Below, in pieces: positions 51,148 to 59,614 of a stretch of DNA of 64,000 bases. The notes under the pieces were generated by a model. It saw only the letters and a list, made by a program, of their open reading frames with translations. It was not told the DNA's origin and searched no databases. A program made the translations under genes and the position numbers. Position 1 is the first letter of the stretch, and every line of letters starts with the position of its first letter. This DNA comes from Enterobacter dykesii (lineage in GTDB: Bacteria; Pseudomonadota; Gammaproteobacteria; Enterobacterales; Enterobacteriaceae). The stretch is from positions 3,658,001 to 3,722,000 of the forward strand of contig NZ_CP126604.1 of the NCBI RefSeq assembly GCF_008364625.2. Direction: 5' to 3'.

Positions 51148-51753
51148 ATGAGTATTGTGGCCGGCTTTTGGGTGGTTTCTTTTCTGCTTATCATGACGCC
51201 GGGCGCCGACTGGGCCTACGCCATTAGCGCCGGGATTAACGGGCGACGCGTGGTACCGGCGGTGATGGGGTTAATGTCCGGGCATCTGTTAGCCACGCTG
51301 ATTGTGGTGGCTGGCGTGGGCGTAGTGATTGCTCAACATCCGCTGGCGTTAACCGGGCTGACCGTCGCGGGGGCCGCGTATCTCCTGTGGCTTGGCATAA
51401 CGTTGCTGCGTCATCCGGCCGCCCCGGAAAAGGCCAGCCACTACGCGGGAAACTGGAAACAGTGGGCGGTGAAAGGGCTCTGCATTAGTGGCCTTAACCC
51501 GAAAGTTTTTTTGCTGTTTTTGGCGCTGCTTCCGCAGTTTACCGACCCGACCGGAAGCTGGTCGATAGCGATGCAGATGTCCGCGCTTGGCGTGATGCAC
51601 CTTATCACCTGTACGCTGGTCTATATGCTGGTGGGGTATGGTTCGAAAGCGGTACTGGCGACCCGGCCACAGGCAGCGCGTCTGGTGAGCAGGGCGTCGG
51701 GAGGGATAATGGTGCTGATCGCGATGGTATTGCTGTTTGAGCAGGTAAGATAA
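51148..51753 (+). CDS. LysE/RhtB-family amino-acid exporter
   Basis: A 201-residue inner-membrane protein with five or six helices. The family hallmark near the N terminus is MTPGADWAYAISAGINGRRV, and GLNPKVFLLFLALLPQF is the second conserved block. The start at 51148 has AGGA 8 bases upstream; an ATG at 51142 is too close to it. Substrate is unknown; homologues export threonine, homoserine, leucine or lysine. It is divergent from the Lrp-type gene. Confidence 0.87.
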   Translation: MSIVAGFWVVSFLLIMTPGADWAYAISAGINGRRVVPAVMGLMSGHLLATLIVVAGVGVVIAQHPLALTGLTVAGAAYLLWLGITLLRHPAAPEKASHYAGNWKQWAVKGLCISGLNPKVFLLFLALLPQFTDPTGSWSIAMQMSALGVMHLITCTLVYMLVGYGSKAVLATRPQAARLVSRASGGIMVLIAMVLLFEQVR

Positions 51754-51756
51754 AAA

Positions 51757-51778
51757 AACACCGGCCATCGCCGGTGTT
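51757..51778. terminator. Bidirectional terminator between the LysE-type gene and yjdJ
   Basis: AACACCGGCCATCGCCGGTGTT is a perfect 9-bp stem with an A run on one side and T-rich bases on the other, suited to termination of both convergent genes. Confidence 0.8.
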
Positions 51779-51780
51779 AT

Positions 51781-52053
51781 TTACGCCCGAATATCGTCAT
51801 ATTCCCGCGTTTTATCAAACTCATGCTTCGCGAACGGGCACAGCGGGATAATTTTGCGGTTCTCACCGCGCATCTTCTCCACCACTTTCGCCACCAGCTG
51901 TTTACCGACGCCCTGCCCTTTCAGGCTCTCATCCACGTCGGTGTGCTCGATAATGCTCAGGTGCTCGCCGGTCGGCACGAAGACAATCTCCGCAACCTGG
52001 TTGCCGTTCGCATCATTGACGTAAAACTTGTTATGGCCTTCCAGAATATCCAT
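51781..52053 (-). CDS. yjdJ: Small GNAT-fold protein YjdJ
   Basis: A 90-residue one-domain N-acetyltransferase-like protein (YidJ/NATD1 type), with the acetyl-CoA loop [19 protein letters not shown]. The [10 protein letters not shown] segment near the C terminus carries the conserved Cys of this small family. The target is not known. It follows yjdI by 10 bases in one operon. In E. coli the pair lies far away, beside dcuSR. Confidence 0.92.
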   Translation of the reverse strand: MDILEGHNKFYVNDANGNQVAEIVFVPTGEHLSIIEHTDVDESLKGQGVGKQLVAKVVEKMRGENRKIIPLCPFAKHEFDKTREYDDIRA

Positions 52054-52063
52054 GGTTCCTCGC

Positions 52064-52294
52064 TTATTTTTGGCGATACTTCAGCGCACCGCTCGGGCAG
52101 GTATCAATTACGCGTACAACCGTTTCAACGTCCACTTCATCGGGAATGATCCACGGCTTACGTTTCAGATTAAACAGCTTAGCGCTGCCACGCACGCAGT
52201 TACCTGAGTGTTTGCAGATCCCGGTATTGAAGTAAACGTCAATTTTCTCGCCGGTATAGGCCCGGTAACCCGCATCCAGTAGTTCTTTATCCAT
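52064..52294 (-). CDS. yjdI: Mono-cluster Fe-S protein YjdI
   Basis: A 76-residue Fer4_19-family protein. Four cysteines are suitably placed: [12 protein letters not shown] and DTCPSGAL, enough for part of a cluster with one additional ligand. Function is unknown. It is paired with yjdJ here as in E. coli, but here the partner two-component genes 52596-54915 are a different CitA/DcuS-type pair, which lies on the other strand. Confidence 0.92.
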   Translation of the reverse strand: MDKELLDAGYRAYTGEKIDVYFNTGICKHSGNCVRGSAKLFNLKRKPWIIPDEVDVETVVRVIDTCPSGALKYRQK

Positions 52295-52358
52295 GACATT
52301 GCCTCTGTAATTATTATCGTGCTGAATGAAGCATAGCCTTACGGGATCCTGATGGCTA

Positions 52359-52485
52359 TATACCCGTCATACTTCAAGCTGCAGGTGCGTTGGCTGCACT
52401 CACTCACCCCAGTCACGTACTTATGTACGCTCCCGGGGATTCGTTCCCTTGCCGCCTTCCCGCAACTCGAATTATTTAGGGTATA
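52359..52485. repeat. ERIC element
   Basis: A 127-bp palindromic element with TATACCC and GGGTATA ends. It includes the hallmark centre CACTCACCCCAGTCACGTAC followed by TTATGTACGCTCCCGGGGAT. The length equals the classical ERIC size. It fills most of the gap between yjdI and the sensor-kinase gene, leaving about 110 bases for the kinase promoter. Confidence 0.95.
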
Positions 52486-52595
52486 ACGCCGAAAACGAAA
52501 AGCCAGGTCACAACTCTTTTCTCGCCAGATTGCGTCCGCTATTGGCCCATGTCAGGCTCGGCAAATGTCACTTTTACATAACTTCCGCAGGTTGA

Positions 52596-54236
52596 ATGAA
52601 ACGCAGACTCTCTTTTCAGGTAAAGCTGTTTTTAGCGCTGGTGTGCTTCTCCTGCCTGCTGTTAGTTCTGCTGGGAACAATCCTGTTCCATTTTATTGAC
52701 CGACAGCTCCACCACGATCTCGGCCAACGCGCCCGGGTTCAGGCCAGCCAGATCGCGCTGATGCCGGGTCTGGCGGCAATGGTTGCGGCCAGGGATATTC
52801 CGGGAATAGCCCGCTTAATTCAGCCGCTGCGCGCCGAAAGCGATGCCAGCTACATTGTGATTGGCGATACCGAGGAACAGCACCTTTATCATTCGGAATC
52901 CCCGGAGCGGATTAATTTACCGATGATCGGCGGCGATAATGCGGAGGTGTTAAAGGGTAAAACCATTATTTCTGTGCGTCAGGGCGGAATTGGGGTTTCA
53001 CTGCGCAGCAAAGCGCCGATTTTTAACGCGCAGCACCAGGTGATTGGCATTGTCTCGGTCGGCTATCTGACGTCGTATATTGCCAATATTAACGCCCGCA
53101 TTCTCTGGCAGGCCGGGCTTTACGGCGCAGCGCTTCTGCTGCTGCTGTTTATTTTCTCCTGGCTGTTTACCCGCAATTTAAAAAAACAGATGTTCCGGCT
53201 GGAGCCGAAAGATATCGCTCAGCTGGTTTTGCAGCAGCGCGCGCTATTAGAAGCCATGTACGAAGGCGTATTTGCCGTTAATGGCGAGAAGCAGCTGATT
53301 TTAATTAACCGCGCGGCACGCGAAATGCTGGATATTCGGCAAAGTGAGAAAGAGCTTATCGGTAAACCGCTGGAAGACATTCTGCAGACGGCGCCGGGCT
53401 TTTTATCCCAGCGCTACGCCTCGGTAAGCAGCGGCAGCCATGACCAGATTGCGGTGCTGAACCAGCGCGAGGTGATCGTCAACCGGGTAGCGATTGAGGT
53501 CGAACCGGGCGTTGAAAGCGGTTGGGTGTACAGCTTTCGCGACAAAAATGACATCAACACGCTCAGCAGCCAGCTCAGCCAGATCAAACGCTATGCGGAT
53601 AACCTGCGCATTATGCGCCACGAACAGCTGAACTGGACCGCCACGCTGGTGGGGCTGCTGCAGATGAAGCACTATGACGAGGCGATCCGCTACATTCAGG
53701 TACAGTCAGAAGGCGCGCAGCGCGTGCTGGACTTTGTCTCAGCCCATTTTGTCTCCCCGGCGCTGTGCGGGCTGCTGCTCGGAAAATACGTCAGCGCGCG
53801 CGAAAAAGGCATCGAGCTGCTGTTTGACCCCGCCTGCCAGCTCACCCGCATGCCTGCCGCGCTGAGTGAAACGGAGCTGATGTCCATTATTGGTAACCTG
53901 CTGGACAACGCCGTGGAGGCGACCCTCAACGCCCCGGTTCACGCGCCGGTAGAGCTCTACATTTCTGATCGTAACCAGGAGCTGCTGATCGAGGTGGCTG
54001 ACCGGGGCTGCGGGGTGGACGATGCGTTGAAGCCGCACATTTTCCGCCAGGGATTCAGCAGTAAGCCGAACAGCGAAAACGACATTGTGGGTACCGAGCA
54101 CGGTATCGGCCTGTTCCTGGTGGCAGGATATATCGACAAGGTCGGCGGCAGCATTGAGATTGCCGACAACACCCCGCAGGGCACTATTTTTTCTGTGTTT
54201 ATCCCGAATGGACAAAAGCATGACCCGACCACTTGA
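52596..54236 (+). CDS. CitA/DcuS-type sensor histidine kinase
   Basis: A 546-residue membrane kinase. TM1 covers residues 11-31, a periplasmic PAS-like sensor 35-168, TM2 170-192, a cytoplasmic PAS about 210-315, and then the SpoOB-type H-box LRIMRHEQLNWTATLVGLLQ with His342, and the HATPase domain (NLLDNAVEA, DRGCGVDD, GTEHGIGLFL). Layout and H-box are those of the citrate/C4-dicarboxylate sensors. The ligand is unknown; the downstream importer suggests that it senses the importer's substrate. The reading frame overlaps the response-regulator gene by 17 bases. Confidence 0.9.
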   Translation: MKRRLSFQVKLFLALVCFSCLLLVLLGTILFHFIDRQLHHDLGQRARVQASQIALMPGLAAMVAARDIPGIARLIQPLRAESDASYIVIGDTEEQHLYHSESPERINLPMIGGDNAEVLKGKTIISVRQGGIGVSLRSKAPIFNAQHQVIGIVSVGYLTSYIANINARILWQAGLYGAALLLLLFIFSWLFTRNLKKQMFRLEPKDIAQLVLQQRALLEAMYEGVFAVNGEKQLILINRAAREMLDIRQSEKELIGKPLEDILQTAPGFLSQRYASVSSGSHDQIAVLNQREVIVNRVAIEVEPGVESGWVYSFRDKNDINTLSSQLSQIKRYADNLRIMRHEQLNWTATLVGLLQMKHYDEAIRYIQVQSEGAQRVLDFVSAHFVSPALCGLLLGKYVSAREKGIELLFDPACQLTRMPAALSETELMSIIGNLLDNAVEATLNAPVHAPVELYISDRNQELLIEVADRGCGVDDALKPHIFRQGFSSKPNSENDIVGTEHGIGLFLVAGYIDKVGGSIEIADNTPQGTIFSVFIPNGQKHDPTT

Positions 54237-54915
54237 CGTTGTGATCGTTGAAGATGAGCCGCACCTGGCGGAGCTGCATCGCGAGTATATTGAGCAGAAT
54301 TTTCATTTGCGCGTGGTGGGCATCGCCGCGTCGATTGAGCAGGCATGCAGCCTGATTCGTCAGCATCAGCCGCGGCTGATCCTGCTGGACAACTATCTCC
54401 CGGACGGTAAAGGCGTGGAGCTCATCGATAATCCGCTGCTGAAAAGCTATGAATGCTCGGTGATCTTCATCACCGCCGCCAGCGATATGCAGACCTGCAG
54501 CCACGCCATGCGCAGCGGCGCGTTTGACTACCTGATTAAGCCCGTCTTTTTCCAGCGCCTGCACGCCTCGCTGGAACGGTTTATGCGCTTCATCCACACC
54601 GTGCAGCAGGTGAAGGTGGTCGACCAGCATGCGCTGGATCGCCTGTTTAATCTTCCCGCCGCGGAAGCCTCCATTACGCCGTCGACGAAGGGCATTGAAC
54701 CCCAGACGCTGGAACGGATTAAATGCCTGTTCGCCGAGTATCCCGACACCGCGATGTCGGTTGAAGAGGTGGTGGAAAGCGTGGGGATCAGCAAAACCAC
54801 GGGGCGTCGCTACCTTGAATACTGCGTGGAGAGCGGGTTAATCAGCATTGAAATGCTGTACGGCAATATTGGTCATCCGCGCAGGTTATACCGCAAAGCG
54901 CCCGATAAACCGTGA
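54220..54915 (+). CDS. CitB/DcuR-type response regulator
   Basis: A 231-residue regulator. The receiver domain at residues 5-125 has the acid pair Glu11-Asp12, the phosphoacceptor Asp57 (LILLDNYLPDG) and Lys107 (YLIKPVF). A C-terminal HTH follows (MSVEEVVESVGISKTTGRRY). It is expected to turn on the importer genes that start 168 bases downstream. An in-frame ATG at 54208 is an alternative start without better support. Confidence 0.9.
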   Translation: MTRPLDVVIVEDEPHLAELHREYIEQNFHLRVVGIAASIEQACSLIRQHQPRLILLDNYLPDGKGVELIDNPLLKSYECSVIFITAASDMQTCSHAMRSGAFDYLIKPVFFQRLHASLERFMRFIHTVQQVKVVDQHALDRLFNLPAAEASITPSTKGIEPQTLERIKCLFAEYPDTAMSVEEVVESVGISKTTGRRYLEYCVESGLISIEMLYGNIGHPRRLYRKAPDKP

Positions 54916-55083
54916 TCCGTAACCGTTCGTTGGCTAACGTTCGCGGATTTTATGGTGTTAATTGCTGAAACGACGGCGACAATCACACTTCGGAATCATT
55001 GCCCGCTTCACCCTCTTGTGGGTGGAGCCCGATACGCTATGTTGACAATTAGTTCCTCAAATGTAACTAAAAGGTTAACTATA

Positions 55084-56172
55084 ATGTCGAACACGTTCCG
55101 AATTTCTCTGCTTACCGCTACTGTATTGTTCTCTGCTTCTGCACTTTCTGCCCTGCCGCAGGGCTATCCTGCTGAGTATCAAAAAGTTGTTGATGCCGCA
55201 ACGAAAGAGGGCAAGGTTGTTATTTACTCCACCACCGACATTAAGGCCGCCGGGCCGCTGATCCAGGGCTTCGAAAAAACCTACCCGGGCATTAAAGTTG
55301 AATATAACGACATGAACAGCACCGAGCTGTACAACCGTTTTATCAGCGAACAGGCCTCCGGTGGGGTGAGCGGCGACGTGGTCTGGAGCTCCTCTATGGA
55401 CACCGGCCTGAAGCTCGCCACCGACTACGCCATGGAGTATAAATCGCCGGAGCAAAGCCAGCTGCCGAAATGGGCGGTCTGGAAAGATAAGGCTTATGGC
55501 ACTACCTATGAGCCGGTGGTCTTCATCTACAACAAGCGCCTGATCCCGGCCGGCGACGTGCCGGATTCTCACGCCGCGCTGGCGAAGCTGATTGCCAGCC
55601 AGACGGATAAATTCAAGGGCAAAGTCACCACCTACGACATCGAAAAATCGGGTCTGGGCTTTATGCTCTCAGTTCAGGATCACAACGCCGATCCTAATTA
55701 CTTCAAAACCCTGGCCGACGTCGCCAAAGGTGGCTTATCGGTGCAGTCCTCTACCGGCACCATGATGGAGCGCGTCTCCTCCGGTGAAAACCTGATCGGC
55801 TTCAACATCCTCGGTTCCTACGCGGAAGCGCGTGCGAAGAACGATCCGTCGCTCGGCATCTCCTATCCAAAAGATTACACCCTGGTGCTGTCGCGCGTGT
55901 CGTTCATCAGTCAGCAATCGCAAAACAGCAACGCCGCGAAGCTGTGGCTGGACTATGTGCTGTCTGAGCAAGGGCAAAGTATTCTGGCCAGTCAGGCGGA
56001 TATTCCCTCCATTCGTAACGATATCGAAGGGAAAAATGATATCGACGGCCTGACCAAAATCCTCGGCAACGCGCTGAAGCCAATTCCGGTTGATGAAACG
56101 CTGCTGGAATACCTGCAGCCGAAAAAACGCCTGGAGTACATCAAAGAGTGGCGTACCGCCGCCGGTAAATAA
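55084..56172 (+). CDS. ABC importer periplasmic substrate-binding protein (AfuA-like)
   Basis: A 362-residue periplasmic binding protein of the AfuA/FbpA group, with signal peptide residues 1-23 (cleavage after LSA). The mature part begins LPQGYPAEYQKVVDAATKEG, and the fold motif GKVVIYSTTD follows. It has no adjacent Tyr-Tyr dyad as in FbpA-type ferric binders, so a ferric substrate is unlikely. AfuA of pathogens binds hexose phosphates, which is the closest characterised example I recall. The start MSNTFRI is fixed by the signal peptide. Confidence 0.85.
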   Translation: MSNTFRISLLTATVLFSASALSALPQGYPAEYQKVVDAATKEGKVVIYSTTDIKAAGPLIQGFEKTYPGIKVEYNDMNSTELYNRFISEQASGGVSGDVVWSSSMDTGLKLATDYAMEYKSPEQSQLPKWAVWKDKAYGTTYEPVVFIYNKRLIPAGDVPDSHAALAKLIASQTDKFKGKVTTYDIEKSGLGFMLSVQDHNADPNYFKTLADVAKGGLSVQSSTGTMMERVSSGENLIGFNILGSYAEARAKNDPSLGISYPKDYTLVLSRVSFISQQSQNSNAAKLWLDYVLSEQGQSILASQADIPSIRNDIEGKNDIDGLTKILGNALKPIPVDETLLEYLQPKKRLEYIKEWRTAAGK

Positions 56173-56252
56173 GCGTCTGAGTGCGGCGCAGGCCGCCGCG
56201 CTCCCTTATCGACTGAGTTCGTTTTTCTGGGCTGCAACACCAGGGATACCCC

Positions 56253-58022
56253 ATGAATACATTACGCAGAAAGTGGCAAAGCCTGCCGCGAGGCATCGTC
56301 GTGCTGATAACCGCCCTGGTTATCTATACGCCGCTGTCGTTTATCGTGATACAGAGCTTCCTGTCCGCCCCGTTCTTTTCGCCGTCAAAAGAGTGGAGCT
56401 TTGAATCGTTTGAGTTTATTTTCACCGACCCTGATTTTTATAAGGCCCTGAAAAGCGGCTTTATTCTTGCTTTCGGGCTGGTCTTTATCTCCATCCCGCT
56501 GGGCGGCGTGCTGGCGTTTCTGATGGTGCGTACCGACCTGCCCGGCCGCCGGCTGATTGAGCCGCTGATCCTGGTCCCGATTTTCGTTTCACCGATGGTG
56601 CTGGGCTTTGGCTACGTGGTGGCCGCCGGTCCGGTGGGCTTTCTCTCCCAGTGGGCTCAGGCGCTGATTGGCTTTGTGCCGTGGAATATCTACGACATGT
56701 CGAGCATTGTGGTCATCGCCGGCCTGACGCACGTCCCGCACGCCTATCTGTATATCTCGTCTGCGCTGCGCAGCGTGGGCTCCGATGTGGAAGAAGCCGC
56801 GCGCACAGCGGGCGCGTCGCCCTGGCAGGTGATGACCTCCGTCAGCCTGCCGATGGTGCGCCCGTCCATTCTGTACGCCACCGTGCTGCTGTTCTTCCTC
56901 GGGCTGGAAGTGTTCGGCCTGATGCTGGTCCTCGGCGACCCGGAAGGCAACATGGTGCTGGCGACCTATCTTTATAAGCTGACGAACAAGATGGGCACCC
57001 CATCCTATAACCTGATGGCGGCGGTTGCCGTGGTGCTGATATGCATCACCATCCCGCTGGTGATGCTCCAGCGTCGCCTGATGCGCACCGCCAACCGCTT
57101 CGTCACCATGAAGGGCAAAGCCTCGCAGGCCCGCGCGCTGCCGCTGGGTAAATGGCGCTGGGTGGCTGGCGGAGTGATTGCCTTCTGGCTCACCGTCACC
57201 ATCGGCGTTCCGCTGCTCGGCGTGGTATTGCGCGCGTTTATCTCCAACTGGGGCGTGGGCGTTTCGCTGTGGGACGAGCTTTCTCTGAACACCTTCCGCA
57301 CCATCTGGGCGCAGCCCAACCTGCTGCGCGCCATCGTCAACTCCATGGCGATTGGCGTCATTGGCGGCGCGCTGGCCGTGGTGTGCTACCTGTTTGTCGG
57401 CATTGCCATGCACCGCAAGCCGGACAACACCACGCGTTTTCTGGACTACAGCGTGCTGGTGCCTCGCGCCGTGCCTGGCCTGCTGGCGGGTCTGGCGTTC
57501 CTGTGGGTGTTCCTGTTCCTGCCGATGTGGCTGGATAACTCGCTGAAATCCGGCTGGCTTTCCGGGTTCGCCTGGACCGACTGGATGCGCGAAAACGTCA
57601 TCGTCTGGCTGCGTTCGCTGCGCAGCACCATTTTCAGCGTCTGGCTGGCCTATACCGTGGTGTGGATGGCTTACGGGCTGAGGCTGATCTCTTCCACGCT
57701 GCTGCAGGTAGGGCCGGAGCTTGAAGAGGCGGCGCGCAGTACCGGGGCGACGCGCGGGCAGATCACCCGCCACGTCACCATTCCGCTTTCCCGCTACGGT
57801 CTGATCGGTTCGTGGCTGCTGATGTTCCTAATCTTTGAGCGCGAATATTCAACGGGTGTGTACCTGCTTTCACCCGGCACGGAAACCATCGGCTCGATGC
57901 TGGTTTCCCTCTGGGCCGCGGGTGCCATCGATATCGTGGCGGCGCTCTCTTTCATTAACATCCTGCTGGTCGTGGTAGGTCTGGGCATTGCCCTTCGTTT
58001 CGGAGTGAAAATACATGATTGA
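56253..58022 (+). CDS. ABC importer permease, two fused domains
   Basis: A 589-residue inner-membrane protein with about 12 helices in two homologous halves, as in SfuB/FbpB/AfuB. Each half has an EAA-type loop for the ATPase: EEAARTAGASPWQVMTSVSL near residue 180 and EEAARSTGATRGQITRHVTI near 495. Two copies in one chain mean that no second permease gene is needed. It overlaps the ATPase gene by 8 bases, implying coupled translation. Confidence 0.9.
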   Translation: MNTLRRKWQSLPRGIVVLITALVIYTPLSFIVIQSFLSAPFFSPSKEWSFESFEFIFTDPDFYKALKSGFILAFGLVFISIPLGGVLAFLMVRTDLPGRRLIEPLILVPIFVSPMVLGFGYVVAAGPVGFLSQWAQALIGFVPWNIYDMSSIVVIAGLTHVPHAYLYISSALRSVGSDVEEAARTAGASPWQVMTSVSLPMVRPSILYATVLLFFLGLEVFGLMLVLGDPEGNMVLATYLYKLTNKMGTPSYNLMAAVAVVLICITIPLVMLQRRLMRTANRFVTMKGKASQARALPLGKWRWVAGGVIAFWLTVTIGVPLLGVVLRAFISNWGVGVSLWDELSLNTFRTIWAQPNLLRAIVNSMAIGVIGGALAVVCYLFVGIAMHRKPDNTTRFLDYSVLVPRAVPGLLAGLAFLWVFLFLPMWLDNSLKSGWLSGFAWTDWMRENVIVWLRSLRSTIFSVWLAYTVVWMAYGLRLISSTLLQVGPELEEAARSTGATRGQITRHVTIPLSRYGLIGSWLLMFLIFEREYSTGVYLLSPGTETIGSMLVSLWAAGAIDIVAALSFINILLVVVGLGIALRFGVKIHD

Positions 58023-59085
58023 ATTAGCGGTTGACGATCTGCACTTAACCTACGGCGACAATCCTGTTTTAAAAGGTGTCTCCATGAACCTGAAGCGCGG
58101 CGAAGTGGTCTCCCTGTTAGGCCCCTCCGGCAGCGGTAAAACCACCCTGCTGCGCGCCGTCGCGGGTCTGGAAAAACCGACCCAGGGGTCGATTGTTATT
58201 GGCAACAATAAGGTTTACGACGGCACGCCGCGCAGCGAGGTCCCGGCGGAAGAGCGTAACCTGGGGCTGGTATTCCAGTCCTATGCCCTGTGGCCGCACA
58301 AGACCGTGTTTGAGAACGTGGCCTATCCGCTCAAGCTGCGCAAAGTCCCGGCCAAAGAGATCCAGCAGCGCGTGCAGGACGTGCTGGACCAGCTTGGTCT
58401 GGGCCATCTTGGCAAACGTCACCCGCACCAGCTCTCCGGTGGGCAGCAGCAGCGCGTGGCGATTGGCCGGGCGCTGGTGTACAACCCGCCGGTGATTTTG
58501 CTGGACGAGCCGCTTTCCAACCTCGACGCCAAGCTGCGCGAAGAGGCCCGCGTGTTCCTGCGCGAGCTGATTATCAAGCTCGGGCTATCGGCGCTGATGG
58601 TGACGCACGACCAGAACGAAGCGATGTCGATTTCCGACCGCATCCTGCTGCTTAACAACGGCAAAATTGAGCAACAGGGCACGCCGCAGGAGATGTACGG
58701 CTCGCCGAAAACGCTGTTTACCGCCGAGTTTATGGGCAGCAACAATCGCCTGCACGGCAAAGTCACCGATGTGCGCGACGGCAAAGCGCGTATCGAAGGA
58801 AAAGGCTGGGTGCTGTGGGGCCAGGCCGGTGAAGGGGTGCAGAGCGGTGAAGAAGCCACGGCGGTGATCCGCGTCGAGCGCGTGGCGGTGGTCGAGGGGC
58901 CTGGGGAAAATCAACTTGAGCTGCCGCTGCTCACCAGCATGTATCTCGGCGACCGCTGGGAGTACCTGTTCCGCACGGTGGGGGATGATTTTGTCATTCG
59001 CGCGTATGGGCATGAGGTTCGGGATCCGCAGCACTGCCATCTTTCTCTGCCTGAGAAGCATGTTTGGGTGTTCCCGAAAGGGTGA
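58015..59085 (+). CDS. ABC importer ATP-binding protein
   Basis: A 356-residue ATPase. Walker A is GPSGSGKTT (residues about 36-44), the Q-loop VFQSYALWPHK, the signature LSGGQQQRVAIGRAL and Walker B VILLDEPLSNLDAKLR, then the H-loop VTHDQNEAM. The C-terminal third is a TOBE-like domain, as in MalK/FbpC/PotA-type importers. It energises the permease encoded just upstream and completes the binding-protein, permease and ATPase set. Confidence 0.92.
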   Translation: MIELAVDDLHLTYGDNPVLKGVSMNLKRGEVVSLLGPSGSGKTTLLRAVAGLEKPTQGSIVIGNNKVYDGTPRSEVPAEERNLGLVFQSYALWPHKTVFENVAYPLKLRKVPAKEIQQRVQDVLDQLGLGHLGKRHPHQLSGGQQQRVAIGRALVYNPPVILLDEPLSNLDAKLREEARVFLRELIIKLGLSALMVTHDQNEAMSISDRILLLNNGKIEQQGTPQEMYGSPKTLFTAEFMGSNNRLHGKVTDVRDGKARIEGKGWVLWGQAGEGVQSGEEATAVIRVERVAVVEGPGENQLELPLLTSMYLGDRWEYLFRTVGDDFVIRAYGHEVRDPQHCHLSLPEKHVWVFPKG

Positions 59086-59090
59086 ATTTT

Positions 59091-59117
59091 AAAAGGCTGC
59101 GTAATGCAGCCTTTTTA
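59091..59117 (+). terminator. Terminator of the ABC importer operon
   Basis: AAAAGGCTGCGTAATGCAGC continues CTTTTTA: a 7-bp stem and T run, 5 bases after the ATPase stop. Confidence 0.85.
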
Positions 59118-59255
59118 CATTAGAAAACAGGAACAGCGTACCAAAAATCCTCATTTTTTTAGATAGGGCAGAATCGTCTGCCGGGGCGGAGTAAATCTAT
59201 AAATGACTTTGAGGTCTCTGTTAAACCCGTGGTGATTCAGGGGCGGTTTGCCCCC

Positions 59256-59612
59256 TTATTCTTTGGGATAAGAAAATTCAGCAGTGACTAAATGCGATTC
59301 TGATTTACCAGATTGGACGTCATACGCGAAGTTATACCGCTCTCCAGGTGCAAACTTAAATCCGAACACAGGAAGACACCCGCCCTTTTGAACATACACG
59401 GGCTTGTCATAAAAAATCTTGTGAAGAGAGTCGCTATTATCGCTGTTGATTTGGATAGCAGTGATCCGTTCCTGTGGCTCCAGTGGTGACACCACACAAA
59501 CTTGATTATCTTTGATTAATGCCGTTGTAGATTCACGATCTACCATTCGATCACCAGGCCCAGGGCATCCCGTTAAGATGAATACAACACCCAGCAACAT
59601 TTTGTTCTTCAT
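59256..59612 (-). CDS. Putative periplasmic immunity lipoprotein
   Basis: A 118-residue lipoprotein. The signal peptide MKNKMLLGVVFILTG ends in the lipobox ILTGC (Cys16), followed by PGPGDRM. The mature part is mainly beta (IKDNQVCVVSP, QERITAIQIN) with two further cysteines. It begins 2 bases after the stop of the HExxH gene, with GGGAAGGGG as ribosome site. From memory, small lipoproteins with a CPGPGDR start are annotated as type VI immunity proteins beside such effectors. The function is inferred from this context only. No T6SS structural gene is nearby. Confidence 0.6.
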   Translation of the reverse strand: MKNKMLLGVVFILTGCPGPGDRMVDRESTTALIKDNQVCVVSPLEPQERITAIQINSDNSDSLHKIFYDKPVYVQKGGCLPVFGFKFAPGERYNFAYDVQSGKSESHLVTAEFSYPKE

Positions 59613-59614
59613 GT

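Noticed and set aside
55084..56172. Naming the binding protein a ferric-ion transporter subunit
   Set aside because: The chain has no Tyr-Tyr dyad, and the linked sensor type points to small organic anions; a broader name was used.
56589..57773. 394-codon open frame opposite the permease gene
   Set aside because: It is an antisense shadow of a GC-rich membrane protein gene, with His/Gln/Arg-rich low-complexity content and no membrane or domain features.
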